Below, one piece after another: positions 19,073 to 26,908 of a stretch of 64,000 nt of DNA (position 1 is its first letter; each line of letters begins with the position of its first letter). The position numbers and the translations under genes are program-made. This DNA is from Castellaniella daejeonensis (GTDB taxonomy: Bacteria > Pseudomonadota > Gammaproteobacteria > Burkholderiales > Burkholderiaceae_B), in NCBI RefSeq assembly GCF_039523555.1, contig NZ_BAAAFN010000007.1:50149-114148 (forward strand). The letters run 5' to 3'. The notes below the pieces were generated by a model. That model was not told where the DNA came from, did not search any database, and saw nothing but the letters and a program-made list of their open reading frames with translations.

Positions 19073-19834
19073 ATGCCGGATCCCGTTGCCTACCGCCAGC
19101 TGGATGCGCCGCCGGACGCAGGGCCGCTGGCCGACGAGATCCTGCTGGCCCCCGCTGCCCACGAACCGGTCGCCTGCCTGTGGCGGGCACCACCGGGGCT
19201 GGTGGTGCCGCGCACCTACGCGGCCCGTGCGGGATTCGCCCGGGTCCAGGCCAGCTTCGCCGCACGCGGCTGCCCCATCCACGTGCGGCAATCAGGGGGC
19301 GGCGTGGTGCCCCAGGGGCCTGGCATCCTGAACCTGAGCCTGGCGCAGGCATTCACCGGCCGGCCGCTCGATCACTCCGAGATTCTCTACAGGCACCTGT
19401 GCGCGCTGATAAGCGACGCCCTGGCCGCTTTCGACATCGAGACCCGGACACAGGCGGTCGAAGGCTCATTCTGCGATGGCCGGTACAATCTGGCGGTGCC
19501 GGCGCCCGACCGCAAGATCGTCGGCACAGCCCAGGTCTGGCGGCGCATCCCGGGACAGGCGCCCGACCGCCACGTGGGGCTCGTCCATGCCCTGATCCTG
19601 GCACAATGCGATCCCGTCGAGCTGACGGCACGCGCCAATGCGCTGGAAACGGCGCTCGGGGCGACCCGCCGCTACGAAGCCGACCGGATCGCATCGCTGG
19701 ACAGCCTGCTGCCCCCGGACCAACGCCCGGCTTTTCCGGACGCCCTGGAGGCCCGGCTGCGAGAGACCCTGCGGACCCGACCGCCGTTGCCGGACGCCAT
19801 GCCGGTCCGAACCCCGACGGGATATTCAAAATGA
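19073..19834 (+). CDS. Lipoate/biotin protein ligase-like protein (LplA family fold)
   Basis: Probable acyl or lipoyl transfer enzyme; substrate not determined. Seen: 253 residues of the lipoate-protein ligase A/LipB/BirA catalytic fold, with the lipoyl-binding loop RQSGGGVVPQGPGILNLS near 63-80 and the catalytic-lysine segment RKIVGTAQ near 143-150, both in the expected order. It lacks the separate C-terminal accessory domain seen in E. coli LplA, so it may need a partner or use octanoyl/lipoyl already activated. Context: four bases after the TM2 gene; its stop codon overlaps the start of the RHH gene (ATGA at 19831-19834). No lipoylated E2 or GcvH gene is nearby. Confidence 0.75.
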   Translation: MPDPVAYRQLDAPPDAGPLADEILLAPAAHEPVACLWRAPPGLVVPRTYAARAGFARVQASFAARGCPIHVRQSGGGVVPQGPGILNLSLAQAFTGRPLDHSEILYRHLCALISDALAAFDIETRTQAVEGSFCDGRYNLAVPAPDRKIVGTAQVWRRIPGQAPDRHVGLVHALILAQCDPVELTARANALETALGATRRYEADRIASLDSLLPPDQRPAFPDALEARLRETLRTRPPLPDAMPVRTPTGYSK

Positions 19835-20058
19835 GTGTGAACAGGCCCAAGACCAAAACCATGAGCCCGACCCCGCTGGAAAACAAGACCGCCCGCCTGA
19901 CAGTACTGATCGACCCGAACAAGAAAAAGGCCTTCGAGCAGCTTTGCGCCCGCCAGGACCTGACGCCATCGCAGGTGGTCCGTCAATTGATCCGCGAATA
20001 TCTGGCCAGGCACGACGTGGCCTGGACGCCCAGCAAGCCGCCGCGCGCCCGGCCATAG
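19831..20058 (+). CDS. Small ribbon-helix-helix DNA-binding protein
   Basis: Seen: 75 residues; a basic N-terminal tail, a short beta-strand ARLTVLID, then two helices (PNKKKAFEQLCARQDLT and SQVVRQLIREYLARH). This is the CopG/Arc ribbon-helix-helix pattern, which binds DNA as a dimer. Start at the ATG of the ATGA overlap with the ligase-like gene; a second in-frame ATG at 19861 is possible and would leave the RHH core intact. It could be an autoregulator of this three-gene unit or an orphan antitoxin; no toxin gene follows. Target unknown. Confidence 0.72.
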   Translation: MSVNRPKTKTMSPTPLENKTARLTVLIDPNKKKAFEQLCARQDLTPSQVVRQLIREYLARHDVAWTPSKPPRARP

Positions 20059-20092
20059 CGCATTCGCAGCCGCGCCGGAACGCGCCGGCGCG

Positions 20093-21715
20093 CTAGGCGG
20101 CTTTCGGGTCCGGGCCGTCCGCCGCCTCCAGCGCCGCCGCCAGGTCGGGCTGGAAATCGCCCGCACCCAGCCGGGACAGCGTACCCATGCGGCTCAGCTT
20201 GGCGCGGATCCGGGCATCGGCCCCGCACAGGATCACCCGCGTGCCACGCGTCCGAGCGGCGGCGATCTCGTCGTCCAGCGCCTGCAGCGCCGTGGCATCG
20301 GCGAACGGCGTCTGGTCCAGGCACAGGACCAGCACGGGCGAGGATTCACTTCGGAACGCCTCCCGCAAGGATTCGACGGCCGCGAAGAACAACGGCCCAC
20401 GGACCTGCAGCGCGCGCACCCCCTCTTTCCCGTGTGCCCCGTCCGGGATCGCCATCGGCGCCACATCGACGCTGGAAGCCATCCGGCGCAGGAAATGCAG
20501 GACGGACAGCACGATGCCGATGTTCACCGCCACGACGAGGTCGGCGAAGACCGTCAGGAGCAGGGTCAGGCACAGGATGACGGCATCCGCGCGCGGGGCA
20601 TGCCGGACCAGGCGCACGACACGGTGCGCTTCGCTCATGTTCCAGGCGACGACGAACAGAATCGAGGCCAGGGTGGCCAGGGGGATATTGCGCGCAAGCG
20701 GCGCGAGCGCCAGCAGGACCAGCACCAGCACCACGGCATGGACCACGCCGGCCAGGGGTGCGGTTCCGCCATTGCGAATGCTGGTGGCCGTGCGCGCAAT
20801 GGCACCCGTGGCCGCGATACCGCCGAACAGCGGGGTAAGTACGTTGGCCAGGCCCTGGCCGAACAACTCGGCATTCGAATTGTGCCGTGTCCCCGCCATG
20901 CTGTCGGCCACGACGGCCGACAGCAGGGACTCGATCGCTCCCAGCAGGGCGATGGTGAACGCCGGGCCGATCAGCGGCACGATCTGGTCAAGCCCGCCCC
21001 CGGGCCAATGCGGCAGCGGCAGCCCGCGCGGCAATTCGCCGAAGGTGCTGCCGATGGTGGCCAATTGCGGAAACTGGAAAAGCCCCTGCACGGCCGTCGC
21101 CACGACCAGGGCCAGCAGCGGGCCGGGGATGCGCCGCAGGACATCCACCTTGCGAGGCAGCAGCACCAGCGCCAGCGAGCCGAATCCGAAGGCCGTGGTT
21201 ACCGGATCCAGCGCCGGCAGGTTTCGCAGCAGGAACCAGAGTTTTTCGTGGAAGAAATGGCCCTGTACCGCCGGCAATCCAAAAAAAGGCTGCCACTGCC
21301 CGACCCAGATGATGATGCCGATGCCGGCCGTGAAACCCAGAATCACCGGCAGGGGGATGTAGCGGATCACGCCCCCCAGGCGAGCCAGGCCGAATGCGCA
21401 CAGGATCAGGCCGGCCATCAGGGTGGCCAGCTGCAGGCCGACGACGCCGTGCTCGGCGACGATTCCGGCCAGGATGACGATGAAGGCGCCGGTGGGCCCC
21501 GCGATCTGGACCCGGCTGCCGCCGAACAGGGACACCACCACCCCCGCCACGATCGAGGTGTACAGGCCCTGTTCGGGCTTGACCCCGGAAGCGATCGCGA
21601 AAGCCATGGCAAGCGGCAGGGCCACGACGCCGACGATCACGCCCGCAGCAATATTACCCGCCCAATGCCTGGGTGCCCACAACCCCGCCCTCCAGGCTTC
21701 CCGCGCAGCAAACAT
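20093..21715 (-). CDS. SulP-family anion transporter with STAS domain
   Basis: Inner-membrane anion transporter of the SLC26/SulP family (sulfate, bicarbonate or dicarboxylates are typical substrates; this one cannot be assigned). Seen: 540 residues; about 11-12 TM helices from residue 20 to 405 with the early motif PLAMAFAIASGVKPEQGLY, then a cytoplasmic STAS domain about 430-530 containing PFADATALQALDDE. Start at the ATG 21715; an upstream in-frame extension to 21838 adds no family sequence. It converges on the RHH gene at its 3' end and is divergent from panD with a 190-bp gap containing the palindromic CATTATAATG near 21800. Confidence 0.9.
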   Translation of the reverse strand: MFAAREAWRAGLWAPRHWAGNIAAGVIVGVVALPLAMAFAIASGVKPEQGLYTSIVAGVVVSLFGGSRVQIAGPTGAFIVILAGIVAEHGVVGLQLATLMAGLILCAFGLARLGGVIRYIPLPVILGFTAGIGIIIWVGQWQPFFGLPAVQGHFFHEKLWFLLRNLPALDPVTTAFGFGSLALVLLPRKVDVLRRIPGPLLALVVATAVQGLFQFPQLATIGSTFGELPRGLPLPHWPGGGLDQIVPLIGPAFTIALLGAIESLLSAVVADSMAGTRHNSNAELFGQGLANVLTPLFGGIAATGAIARTATSIRNGGTAPLAGVVHAVVLVLVLLALAPLARNIPLATLASILFVVAWNMSEAHRVVRLVRHAPRADAVILCLTLLLTVFADLVVAVNIGIVLSVLHFLRRMASSVDVAPMAIPDGAHGKEGVRALQVRGPLFFAAVESLREAFRSESSPVLVLCLDQTPFADATALQALDDEIAAARTRGTRVILCGADARIRAKLSRMGTLSRLGAGDFQPDLAAALEAADGPDPKAA

Positions 21716-21905
21716 AGTGTTCCGTCCGATAGATCCGCAAGCAGAACCGGGCATCCGTGCCGTCAGCGCAGCACGAATGCCCGGTGGAATGATCATCACA
21801 TTATAATGAAGCGCACATGCCCGGGGCCATGTGTCCACTTGAAACCGATGCTGCAGCGCAACGCGCTAGAATGTCGCCTGCTCAATTTCTTCCTCCGGAT
21901 TTCAA

Positions 21906-22319
21906 GTGAGAAAAATCGTCCGCGCCAAACTGCATGGCATTCGCGTCACCGGGGCCGACCTGGATTACCATGGCTCCATCACCCTGGATCCCGACCACTG
22001 CGAGGCCGCCGGCATCCTTCCCATGGAATTCGTGGACATCTGGAACAAGAATTCCGGCGCGCGCATCAGCACCTACGTGATCTACGGCGAACGCGGTTCG
22101 CGCTGCTGCATCCTGAACGGCGCCGCGGCGCGCACTTGCCAGCGCGGCGACGAAGTCATCATCGCCAACTCAGAATACATCCAGGAAAGCGAGCTTGAAC
22201 ACATCAAGCCGGTGGTGCTGACCTTCCACCCCGACAACAGCGTGCGCGAACACCTGGGCTATTCCGTCGGTCGCGACGAACAGGGCCGGCTCAGCTTCGA
22301 GATCGTCCATTTCGACTGA
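21906..22319 (+). CDS. panD: Aspartate 1-decarboxylase PanD
   Basis: Pyruvoyl enzyme making beta-alanine for pantothenate and CoA. Seen: 137 residues; the self-cleavage site is Gly23-Ser24 in YHGSIT, giving the pyruvoyl group on Ser24; the conserved TYVIYGERGS segment (Thr/Tyr of the active site) and NGAAAR follow. It is somewhat longer than the usual 126 residues, with an extra C-terminal stretch of charged residues. The start is GTG at 21906; there is no in-frame ATG and only a weak ribosome site, so low translation is plausible. It stands alone, not in a panBC operon. Confidence 0.9.
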   Translation: MRKIVRAKLHGIRVTGADLDYHGSITLDPDHCEAAGILPMEFVDIWNKNSGARISTYVIYGERGSRCCILNGAAARTCQRGDEVIIANSEYIQESELEHIKPVVLTFHPDNSVREHLGYSVGRDEQGRLSFEIVHFD

Positions 22320-22402
22320 ACCCGGCCGCAAAGCGGATGGACGCCGGCTTGCCCGCCAGCCGGCCGGGTCCTACAATCGGATCCGATTCGCCTTTTACCG
22401 AG

Positions 22403-22485
22403 CCTCGCTAGGGGTGCCGCCACGGCGGCTGAGACAGTCCCTTCGAACCTGATTGAGATCATCCTCGCGCAGGAAAGCAGCTCGC
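22403..22485 (+). promoter_or_regulatory. TPP riboswitch (THI element)
   Basis: The conserved TPP aptamer core is present in order: GGGGTGC at 22411-22417, a GCCGCC/GGCGGC P3 stem, CTGAGA at 22429-22434, GAACCTGAT at 22445-22453, and GCGCAGGAAAG at 22467-22477. Known: thiamin pyrophosphate binding shuts off downstream thiamin genes. It lies 55 bp before the CytX-like transporter. Downstream, CAGGAAAGC (22470-22478) can pair with GCTTTCCTG (22493-22501), overlapping the aptamer 3' strand, and TGCCCG (22503-22508) with CGGGCA (22531-22536) next to the start codon. Confidence 0.93.
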
Positions 22486-22540
22486 AGCGGCGGCTTTCCT
22501 GCTGCCCGCGTCTGCCTACTGCCTTTTCCACGGGCACGCC

Positions 22541-23806
22541 ATGCAGACATCCGCTTCCCCAATATCCCCCGCTCCCGAACGCGTGTTCGGCTGGCACGAC
22601 CATGCCGCCCTGTGGTTCAGCCTGGGCGTGGGCCTGCTGGTCATCCAGGTCGGCGCCTACCTGGTTCCCGCGCTGGGCACGCGCGACGCCCTGGCGGCCG
22701 TGGTCGTCGGCTCGATCCTGGGGGCCGGCCTGCTGGCCTGGGTGGCACGCCTGGGCTGCGACAGCGGACTGTCCAGTGCCGGACTGATCCACGCCGTCTA
22801 CGGCCAGCGCTTCGCCCGGCTGCCCGTGCTGCTGAACATCGTCCAGCTGCTCGGCTGGGCCACCTTCGAACTGGTGGTCATGCGCGACGGCACCGCGGCC
22901 ATCGCGCACCAGGCGCTGGGCCTGGACACGGGCCTGGTGCTGCCGACGCTGTTCTGGGGCCTGGTCGTCCTGGCCCTGCTGCGAGGTTCCATGATCACCC
23001 TGGTGCGGCGCATCGTCAGCCGCATCGGCCTGCCTCTGGTGATCCTGTCGCTGATCTGGCTAAGCGTCCAGTTCGCGCTCAGGCTGGATGCCGAGGGACT
23101 GCGCACCCTGTGGCTGCGCGCCGGCGACGGCAGCATGAACGCATTCCAGGCACTCGATCTGGTGATCGCCATGCCGGTATCCTGGCTGCCGCTGGTGGCG
23201 GACTACGCACGGCACGGCCGCAGCGGGCGGGGTGCCCTGGGCGGCACCTGGCTGGGCTATTCAATCGCCAACATCTGGTGCTACGCGCTGGGCGTACTGG
23301 TGATCACCGTCACCGGCCCCGACCTCGACATGGTCGCCGCGCTGCTCCTGGCCCAGGGAGGTCTGGTGGCGCTGGGGTTGATCCTGATCGACGAGCTCGA
23401 CAACACCTACGGCGATCTGTATTCGGGTTCCGTGTCCGCCCACAGCCTGTGGCAAGGCGCAAGCCTGAAAACCTGGGGAACGACCCTGGCCGCGGTCTCG
23501 ATCGGGCTGGCGATGGTGCTGCCCATGCACACGCTGGAACCTTTCCTGCTGACGCTCAGCTCTGTTTTCGTGCCGCTGTTCGGCACCATCCTCGGGCGCC
23601 TGGGCACGCAGCCTGCCCGCCTGGCCGACGCACCGCGCGCCCTGCACCCCGCCCCCGCCCTGACCTGGGTGCTGGGCATCGCGGTCTACCACGCACTCGC
23701 GCAATGGGCACCGGACTACGGCAGCGCCCTGCCGACCCTGTTGCTGACCTTCGTCCTGGGCGCGCTCGGCGCACGCATCGGCACGCGGACCGCGCACGCG
23801 GCCTGA
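22541..23806 (+). CDS. cytX: CytX-like NCS1 transporter, probable hydroxymethylpyrimidine permease
   Basis: Likely imports the thiamin pyrimidine moiety (HMP) or a related pyrimidine. Seen: 421 residues, about 12 TM helices, NCS1 (cytosine/purine permease) family; the amphipathic early segment and the IDELDNTYGDLYSG region resemble CytX rather than CodB. The TPP riboswitch directly upstream is the strongest evidence for a thiamin role, since cytX is a known TPP-regulated gene. ATG at 22541 has no clear ribosome site. A GC-rich hairpin (23818-23840) follows about a dozen bases after the stop and may limit read-through to the deaminase. Confidence 0.86.
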   Translation: MQTSASPISPAPERVFGWHDHAALWFSLGVGLLVIQVGAYLVPALGTRDALAAVVVGSILGAGLLAWVARLGCDSGLSSAGLIHAVYGQRFARLPVLLNIVQLLGWATFELVVMRDGTAAIAHQALGLDTGLVLPTLFWGLVVLALLRGSMITLVRRIVSRIGLPLVILSLIWLSVQFALRLDAEGLRTLWLRAGDGSMNAFQALDLVIAMPVSWLPLVADYARHGRSGRGALGGTWLGYSIANIWCYALGVLVITVTGPDLDMVAALLLAQGGLVALGLILIDELDNTYGDLYSGSVSAHSLWQGASLKTWGTTLAAVSIGLAMVLPMHTLEPFLLTLSSVFVPLFGTILGRLGTQPARLADAPRALHPAPALTWVLGIAVYHALAQWAPDYGSALPTLLLTFVLGALGARIGTRTAHAA

Positions 23807-23907
23807 AGCCGCGAAACGGCCGGCGGCCATGGCGCCGGCCGCTGCTTTCCCCGGCGCCCGCACGCCCGTATCATGCAGGCTTCGACGACTTTCGCGGAGA
23901 CGAAGCC

Positions 23908-24348
23908 ATGAGCAATCCTTTCATGCAGGCAGCCATCGAGGAAGCACGCCGCGGGCTGGCCGAGGGCGGCATCCCGATCGGCTCGGTGATCGAATACCGC
24001 GGCGAGATCATCGGCCGCGGCCATAACCAGCGCGTCCAGAAAGGCAGCGCGATTCTGCACGGCGAGATGGACGCGCTCGAGAACGCCGGTCGCAGGACGG
24101 CCGACGTCTATCGCGAGTCCACGCTCTACACCACCCTTTCGCCGTGCGCCATGTGCAGCGGCACGATCCTGCTGTACGGCATCCCCCGCGTGGTCATCGG
24201 CGAGAACCAGACGTTCATGGGCGAAGAAGAACTGCTGCGCTCACGCGGCGTCCGGATCGAAGTCCTGCAGGACCCGGAATGCCTGGAGCTGATGCGCCGC
24301 TTCATTGCCGAACACCCGAGCCTCTGGAACGAGGACATCGGGGTCTGA
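23908..24348 (+). CDS. Yeast Fcy1-type cytosine/pyrimidine deaminase
   Basis: Zinc hydrolase of the cytidine deaminase fold. Seen: 146 residues; zinc and proton-shuttle motif HGEMDALENAG near 52 and the second zinc motif SPCAMCSG near 79. These, with VPIG-like IPIG, GRGHNQR and the terminal NEDIGV, follow yeast cytosine deaminase closely, unlike the bacterial amidohydrolase CodA. Start at 23908 with GGAG eight bases upstream. Context: 101 bp after a riboswitch-controlled pyrimidine transporter. The true substrate could be cytosine, 5-methylcytosine or an aminopyrimidine related to thiamin; sequence alone does not decide. Confidence 0.84.
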   Translation: MSNPFMQAAIEEARRGLAEGGIPIGSVIEYRGEIIGRGHNQRVQKGSAILHGEMDALENAGRRTADVYRESTLYTTLSPCAMCSGTILLYGIPRVVIGENQTFMGEEELLRSRGVRIEVLQDPECLELMRRFIAEHPSLWNEDIGV

Positions 24349-24430
24349 ACCCGCACGAAATGAAAAGGCCCACCTCTTCCGAGGCGGGCCAGGCCGGGAA
24401 CCCGTTTCGGGTCCCCTACTGCAAGAAGGT

Positions 24431-26713
24431 TCAGGTCCGCTGCGCAGCCAGGCCTGCGTCGACTGCCGGCGCGGCGGCCTTGCCGTCGAACAGGGCGGTC
24501 ACGACCTGCCACATCACGCCCAGACCGCCGACGATGAACACCACGTCGCCGAAGGTGCGCGTCCAGCGCAGGGTCTGCAGGATGTCCTGCTGCATGAAGG
24601 CTTCGCCGCGCGCCCACCAGGTGCCCACGCTGTAGCTGGCGTGGAACTGCATCAGGCCGATCGGCAGCAGGCTCAGGGAGATCATCATCACCAGGCCGAT
24701 GTTCATGCACCAAAACGCCGTCTTCATGAGGCTTTCATTGAACTGCATGCTGGGACGCAGGTAGCGCAGCACGAACAGGGTGAAGCCCAGGGCCAGGAAG
24801 CCGTACACGCCGAACAGGGCCGCGTGCGCGTGCACCGCCGTGGTGTTCAGGCCCTGGATATAGTAGAGGGCGATCGGCGGGTTGACCATGAAGCCGAACA
24901 CACCGGCGCCGAACATGTTCCAGAACGCCACCGCAACGAAGAACTTCAGCGGCCAGCGCAGGTTTTCCATCCACGGCGCGCGTTCCTTCAGGCGCCAGTT
25001 TTCCCAGGCCTCGTAGCCGAGCACGACCAGCGGCACGACTTCCAGGGCGCTGAACGAGGCGGCAATGGCCATGATCGGGGTCGTGGTGCCCGAGAAGTAC
25101 AGGTGGTGCAGGGTGCCCGGGGTGCCGCCCAGCATGAACAGCACGGCCGAGCTCAGGCTGGCAATCGTGGCGCCGCGCTTGGACACCAGACCCATGGTCG
25201 AGAAGATGAAGGCCAGCGCCGTGGTGGCGAACACTTCGAAGAAACCTTCGACCCACAGGTGAACCACCCACCAGCGCCAGTATTCCATGACGGAGAGGTG
25301 GGTCTTTTCGCCATAGGCCAGGCCGGCACCGTAGAACAGGCCGATGCAGATCACCGCAGCGCTGAACAGGGCCAGCAGGTTCTTGTCGCCCTTCTGCTTG
25401 AGCGCGGGCACGATGCCGCGCAGCATCAGGAACAGCCAGAACACGATGCCCAGGAACTTGCCGATCTGCCACAGGCGGCCGAGTTCGACGTATTCATAGC
25501 CTTGGTGGCCCAGCCAGAAGTTCCATTCGGCGGGCAGAAGGTGGGCAATGGCGGCGAAGTTGCCGGTGAACGAACCCACGACCACCAGGATCAGCGCCCA
25601 GAACAGGACGTCCACGCCAAGCTTCTGGTGCTTGGGATCCTTGCCGCCGTTCAGGATCGGCACCACGAACAGGCCGATCGCCAGGAAGCCGGTCGCGATC
25701 CAGAACAGCGCCGCCTGGATGTGCCAGGTGCGCACCAGAGAATACGGCAGCCATTCGGACACGTTGATGCCGTAGAAGGTCTGGCCTTCGACCGTGTAGT
25801 GCGCGGTGAAGCCGCCGATGAAGATCTGCGACACGAACAGCGCCACCACCAGGAACAGGTACTTGCCCAGGGCGCGCTGCGACGCCGTCAGGGGAATCTG
25901 CAGCACCGGGTCGCGGGCCGGCGCGGCGCCCACATCGTCGTGCTCCTTGTGCGTGAAGGCCCAGGCCCAGACCAGCAGGCCCACGCCCGCGATCAGGATG
26001 ATCACGCTCATCACGGACCAGATGATGTTTTCCGCCGTCGGCACATTATCGATCAGCGGTTCGTGCGGCCAGTTGTTGGTGTAGCTGGCCTCGGTGCCCG
26101 GCCGGTCGGTCGAGGCGGCCCAGGCGGTCCAGAAGAAGAAGTTCGCCAGGCGGGCGCGCGCTTCCGGCGAGGGCAGCGTACCTTCCTTCATGGCGAAGCT
26201 CTTGCGCGACGAATGCAAGGAGGCATCGTCGCCGAACAGCTTGTCGTAATAGGAGGCCGTCTCGGCGATGGCCTTGGCGCGCCGGTCGGACACCGTGACG
26301 ACGCCCGTGGCGGGGTCATAGGTGTTCTTGCGGTATTCTTCCTTCAGGCGGCGCTGCAGCACGGCCTGGGCGTCTCCGTCCAGCTGGGCGAAGTTCAGCC
26401 CGTACTGCGCCTGGGCAGCCAGGTCCAGCCAGGCGGACAGTTCACGGTGCAGCCAGTCGGCGGTCCAGTCCGGCGCCTGGTAGGCGCCATGCCCCCAGAT
26501 CGAGCCGACCGTCATGCCGCCCGCCGACTGCCAGGCGCTCTGGCCGTCCAGGATCTGCTCCTGGGTCATCACGACCTGGCCGTCGGCCGTGACGACCTGC
26601 GCAGGAATGGGCGGCGCCTGGTTGTAGACTTCCTTGCCCATCCATCCCAGGATGCCGAATGCCACCACAAGGACGCCGATCAGCGCCCACCATAACTTCT
26701 TGTACTCACCCAT
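24431..26713 (-). CDS. norB: Quinol-dependent nitric oxide reductase NorB (qNOR)
   Basis: Integral membrane enzyme reducing 2 NO to N2O with electrons from quinol. Seen: 760 residues: a long N-terminal extension (about 1-240) that replaces the cytochrome c subunit, then the 12-TM heme-copper oxidase-like core. Heme and FeB ligands are visible as His in HIQAALFWIA, HLWVEGFFEVFATT (with the key Glu), GTLHHLYFSG and NTTAVHAHAALFG. The single-chain length identifies qNOR rather than cNOR. Start: ATG at 26713 has AAGGAG six bases upstream; the frame extends further but without support. Context: divergent from norR, behind a sigma-54 promoter. Confidence 0.96.
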   Translation of the reverse strand: MGEYKKLWWALIGVLVVAFGILGWMGKEVYNQAPPIPAQVVTADGQVVMTQEQILDGQSAWQSAGGMTVGSIWGHGAYQAPDWTADWLHRELSAWLDLAAQAQYGLNFAQLDGDAQAVLQRRLKEEYRKNTYDPATGVVTVSDRRAKAIAETASYYDKLFGDDASLHSSRKSFAMKEGTLPSPEARARLANFFFWTAWAASTDRPGTEASYTNNWPHEPLIDNVPTAENIIWSVMSVIILIAGVGLLVWAWAFTHKEHDDVGAAPARDPVLQIPLTASQRALGKYLFLVVALFVSQIFIGGFTAHYTVEGQTFYGINVSEWLPYSLVRTWHIQAALFWIATGFLAIGLFVVPILNGGKDPKHQKLGVDVLFWALILVVVGSFTGNFAAIAHLLPAEWNFWLGHQGYEYVELGRLWQIGKFLGIVFWLFLMLRGIVPALKQKGDKNLLALFSAAVICIGLFYGAGLAYGEKTHLSVMEYWRWWVVHLWVEGFFEVFATTALAFIFSTMGLVSKRGATIASLSSAVLFMLGGTPGTLHHLYFSGTTTPIMAIAASFSALEVVPLVVLGYEAWENWRLKERAPWMENLRWPLKFFVAVAFWNMFGAGVFGFMVNPPIALYYIQGLNTTAVHAHAALFGVYGFLALGFTLFVLRYLRPSMQFNESLMKTAFWCMNIGLVMMISLSLLPIGLMQFHASYSVGTWWARGEAFMQQDILQTLRWTRTFGDVVFIVGGLGVMWQVVTALFDGKAAAPAVDAGLAAQRT

Positions 26714-26793
26714 TCTGCGCTCCTTCTGCAGCCGCGAGAGGTTCCGGATAAGGCGCCCTGAAAGGCACCACGTTTTTGCTTCACTCTCCAACA

Positions 26794-26809
26794 AGCAATA
26801 AATGTGCCA
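26794..26809 (-). promoter_or_regulatory. Sigma-54 promoter of norB
   Basis: On the minus strand the sequence is TGGCACATTTATTGCT, an exact match to the TGGCAC-N5-TTGCT consensus (-24/-12). It lies about 80 bp upstream of the norB start and reads toward it. Together with the NorR sites at 26850-26906 it forms a standard enhancer-dependent promoter. Confidence 0.9.
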
Positions 26810-26849
26810 ATTCCGTTACCTAGGGAAACTACTGATATAGATCAAAAAC

Positions 26850-26906
26850 GGTACTTTTTACCTTTTTTAATTGGGTAAAAAATACCTTTAGATGGTATAA
26901 ATCACC
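26850..26906. promoter_or_regulatory. Three NorR binding sites (GGT-N7-ACC)
   Basis: Three copies of the NorR recognition pattern occur at 26850-26862, 26874-26886 and 26894-26906, centred 24 and 20 bp apart. Three such sites are what NorR uses to assemble its hexamer upstream of sigma-54 promoters. The third ends two bases before the norR start codon, so NorR binding probably also represses norR itself. Confidence 0.88.
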
Positions 26907-26908
26907 CC

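Noticed and set aside
26764..26779. Second sigma-54-like sequence on the plus strand (GGCACCACGTTTTTGC)
   Set aside because: The GG and GC dinucleotides are 12 bases apart, not the required 10.
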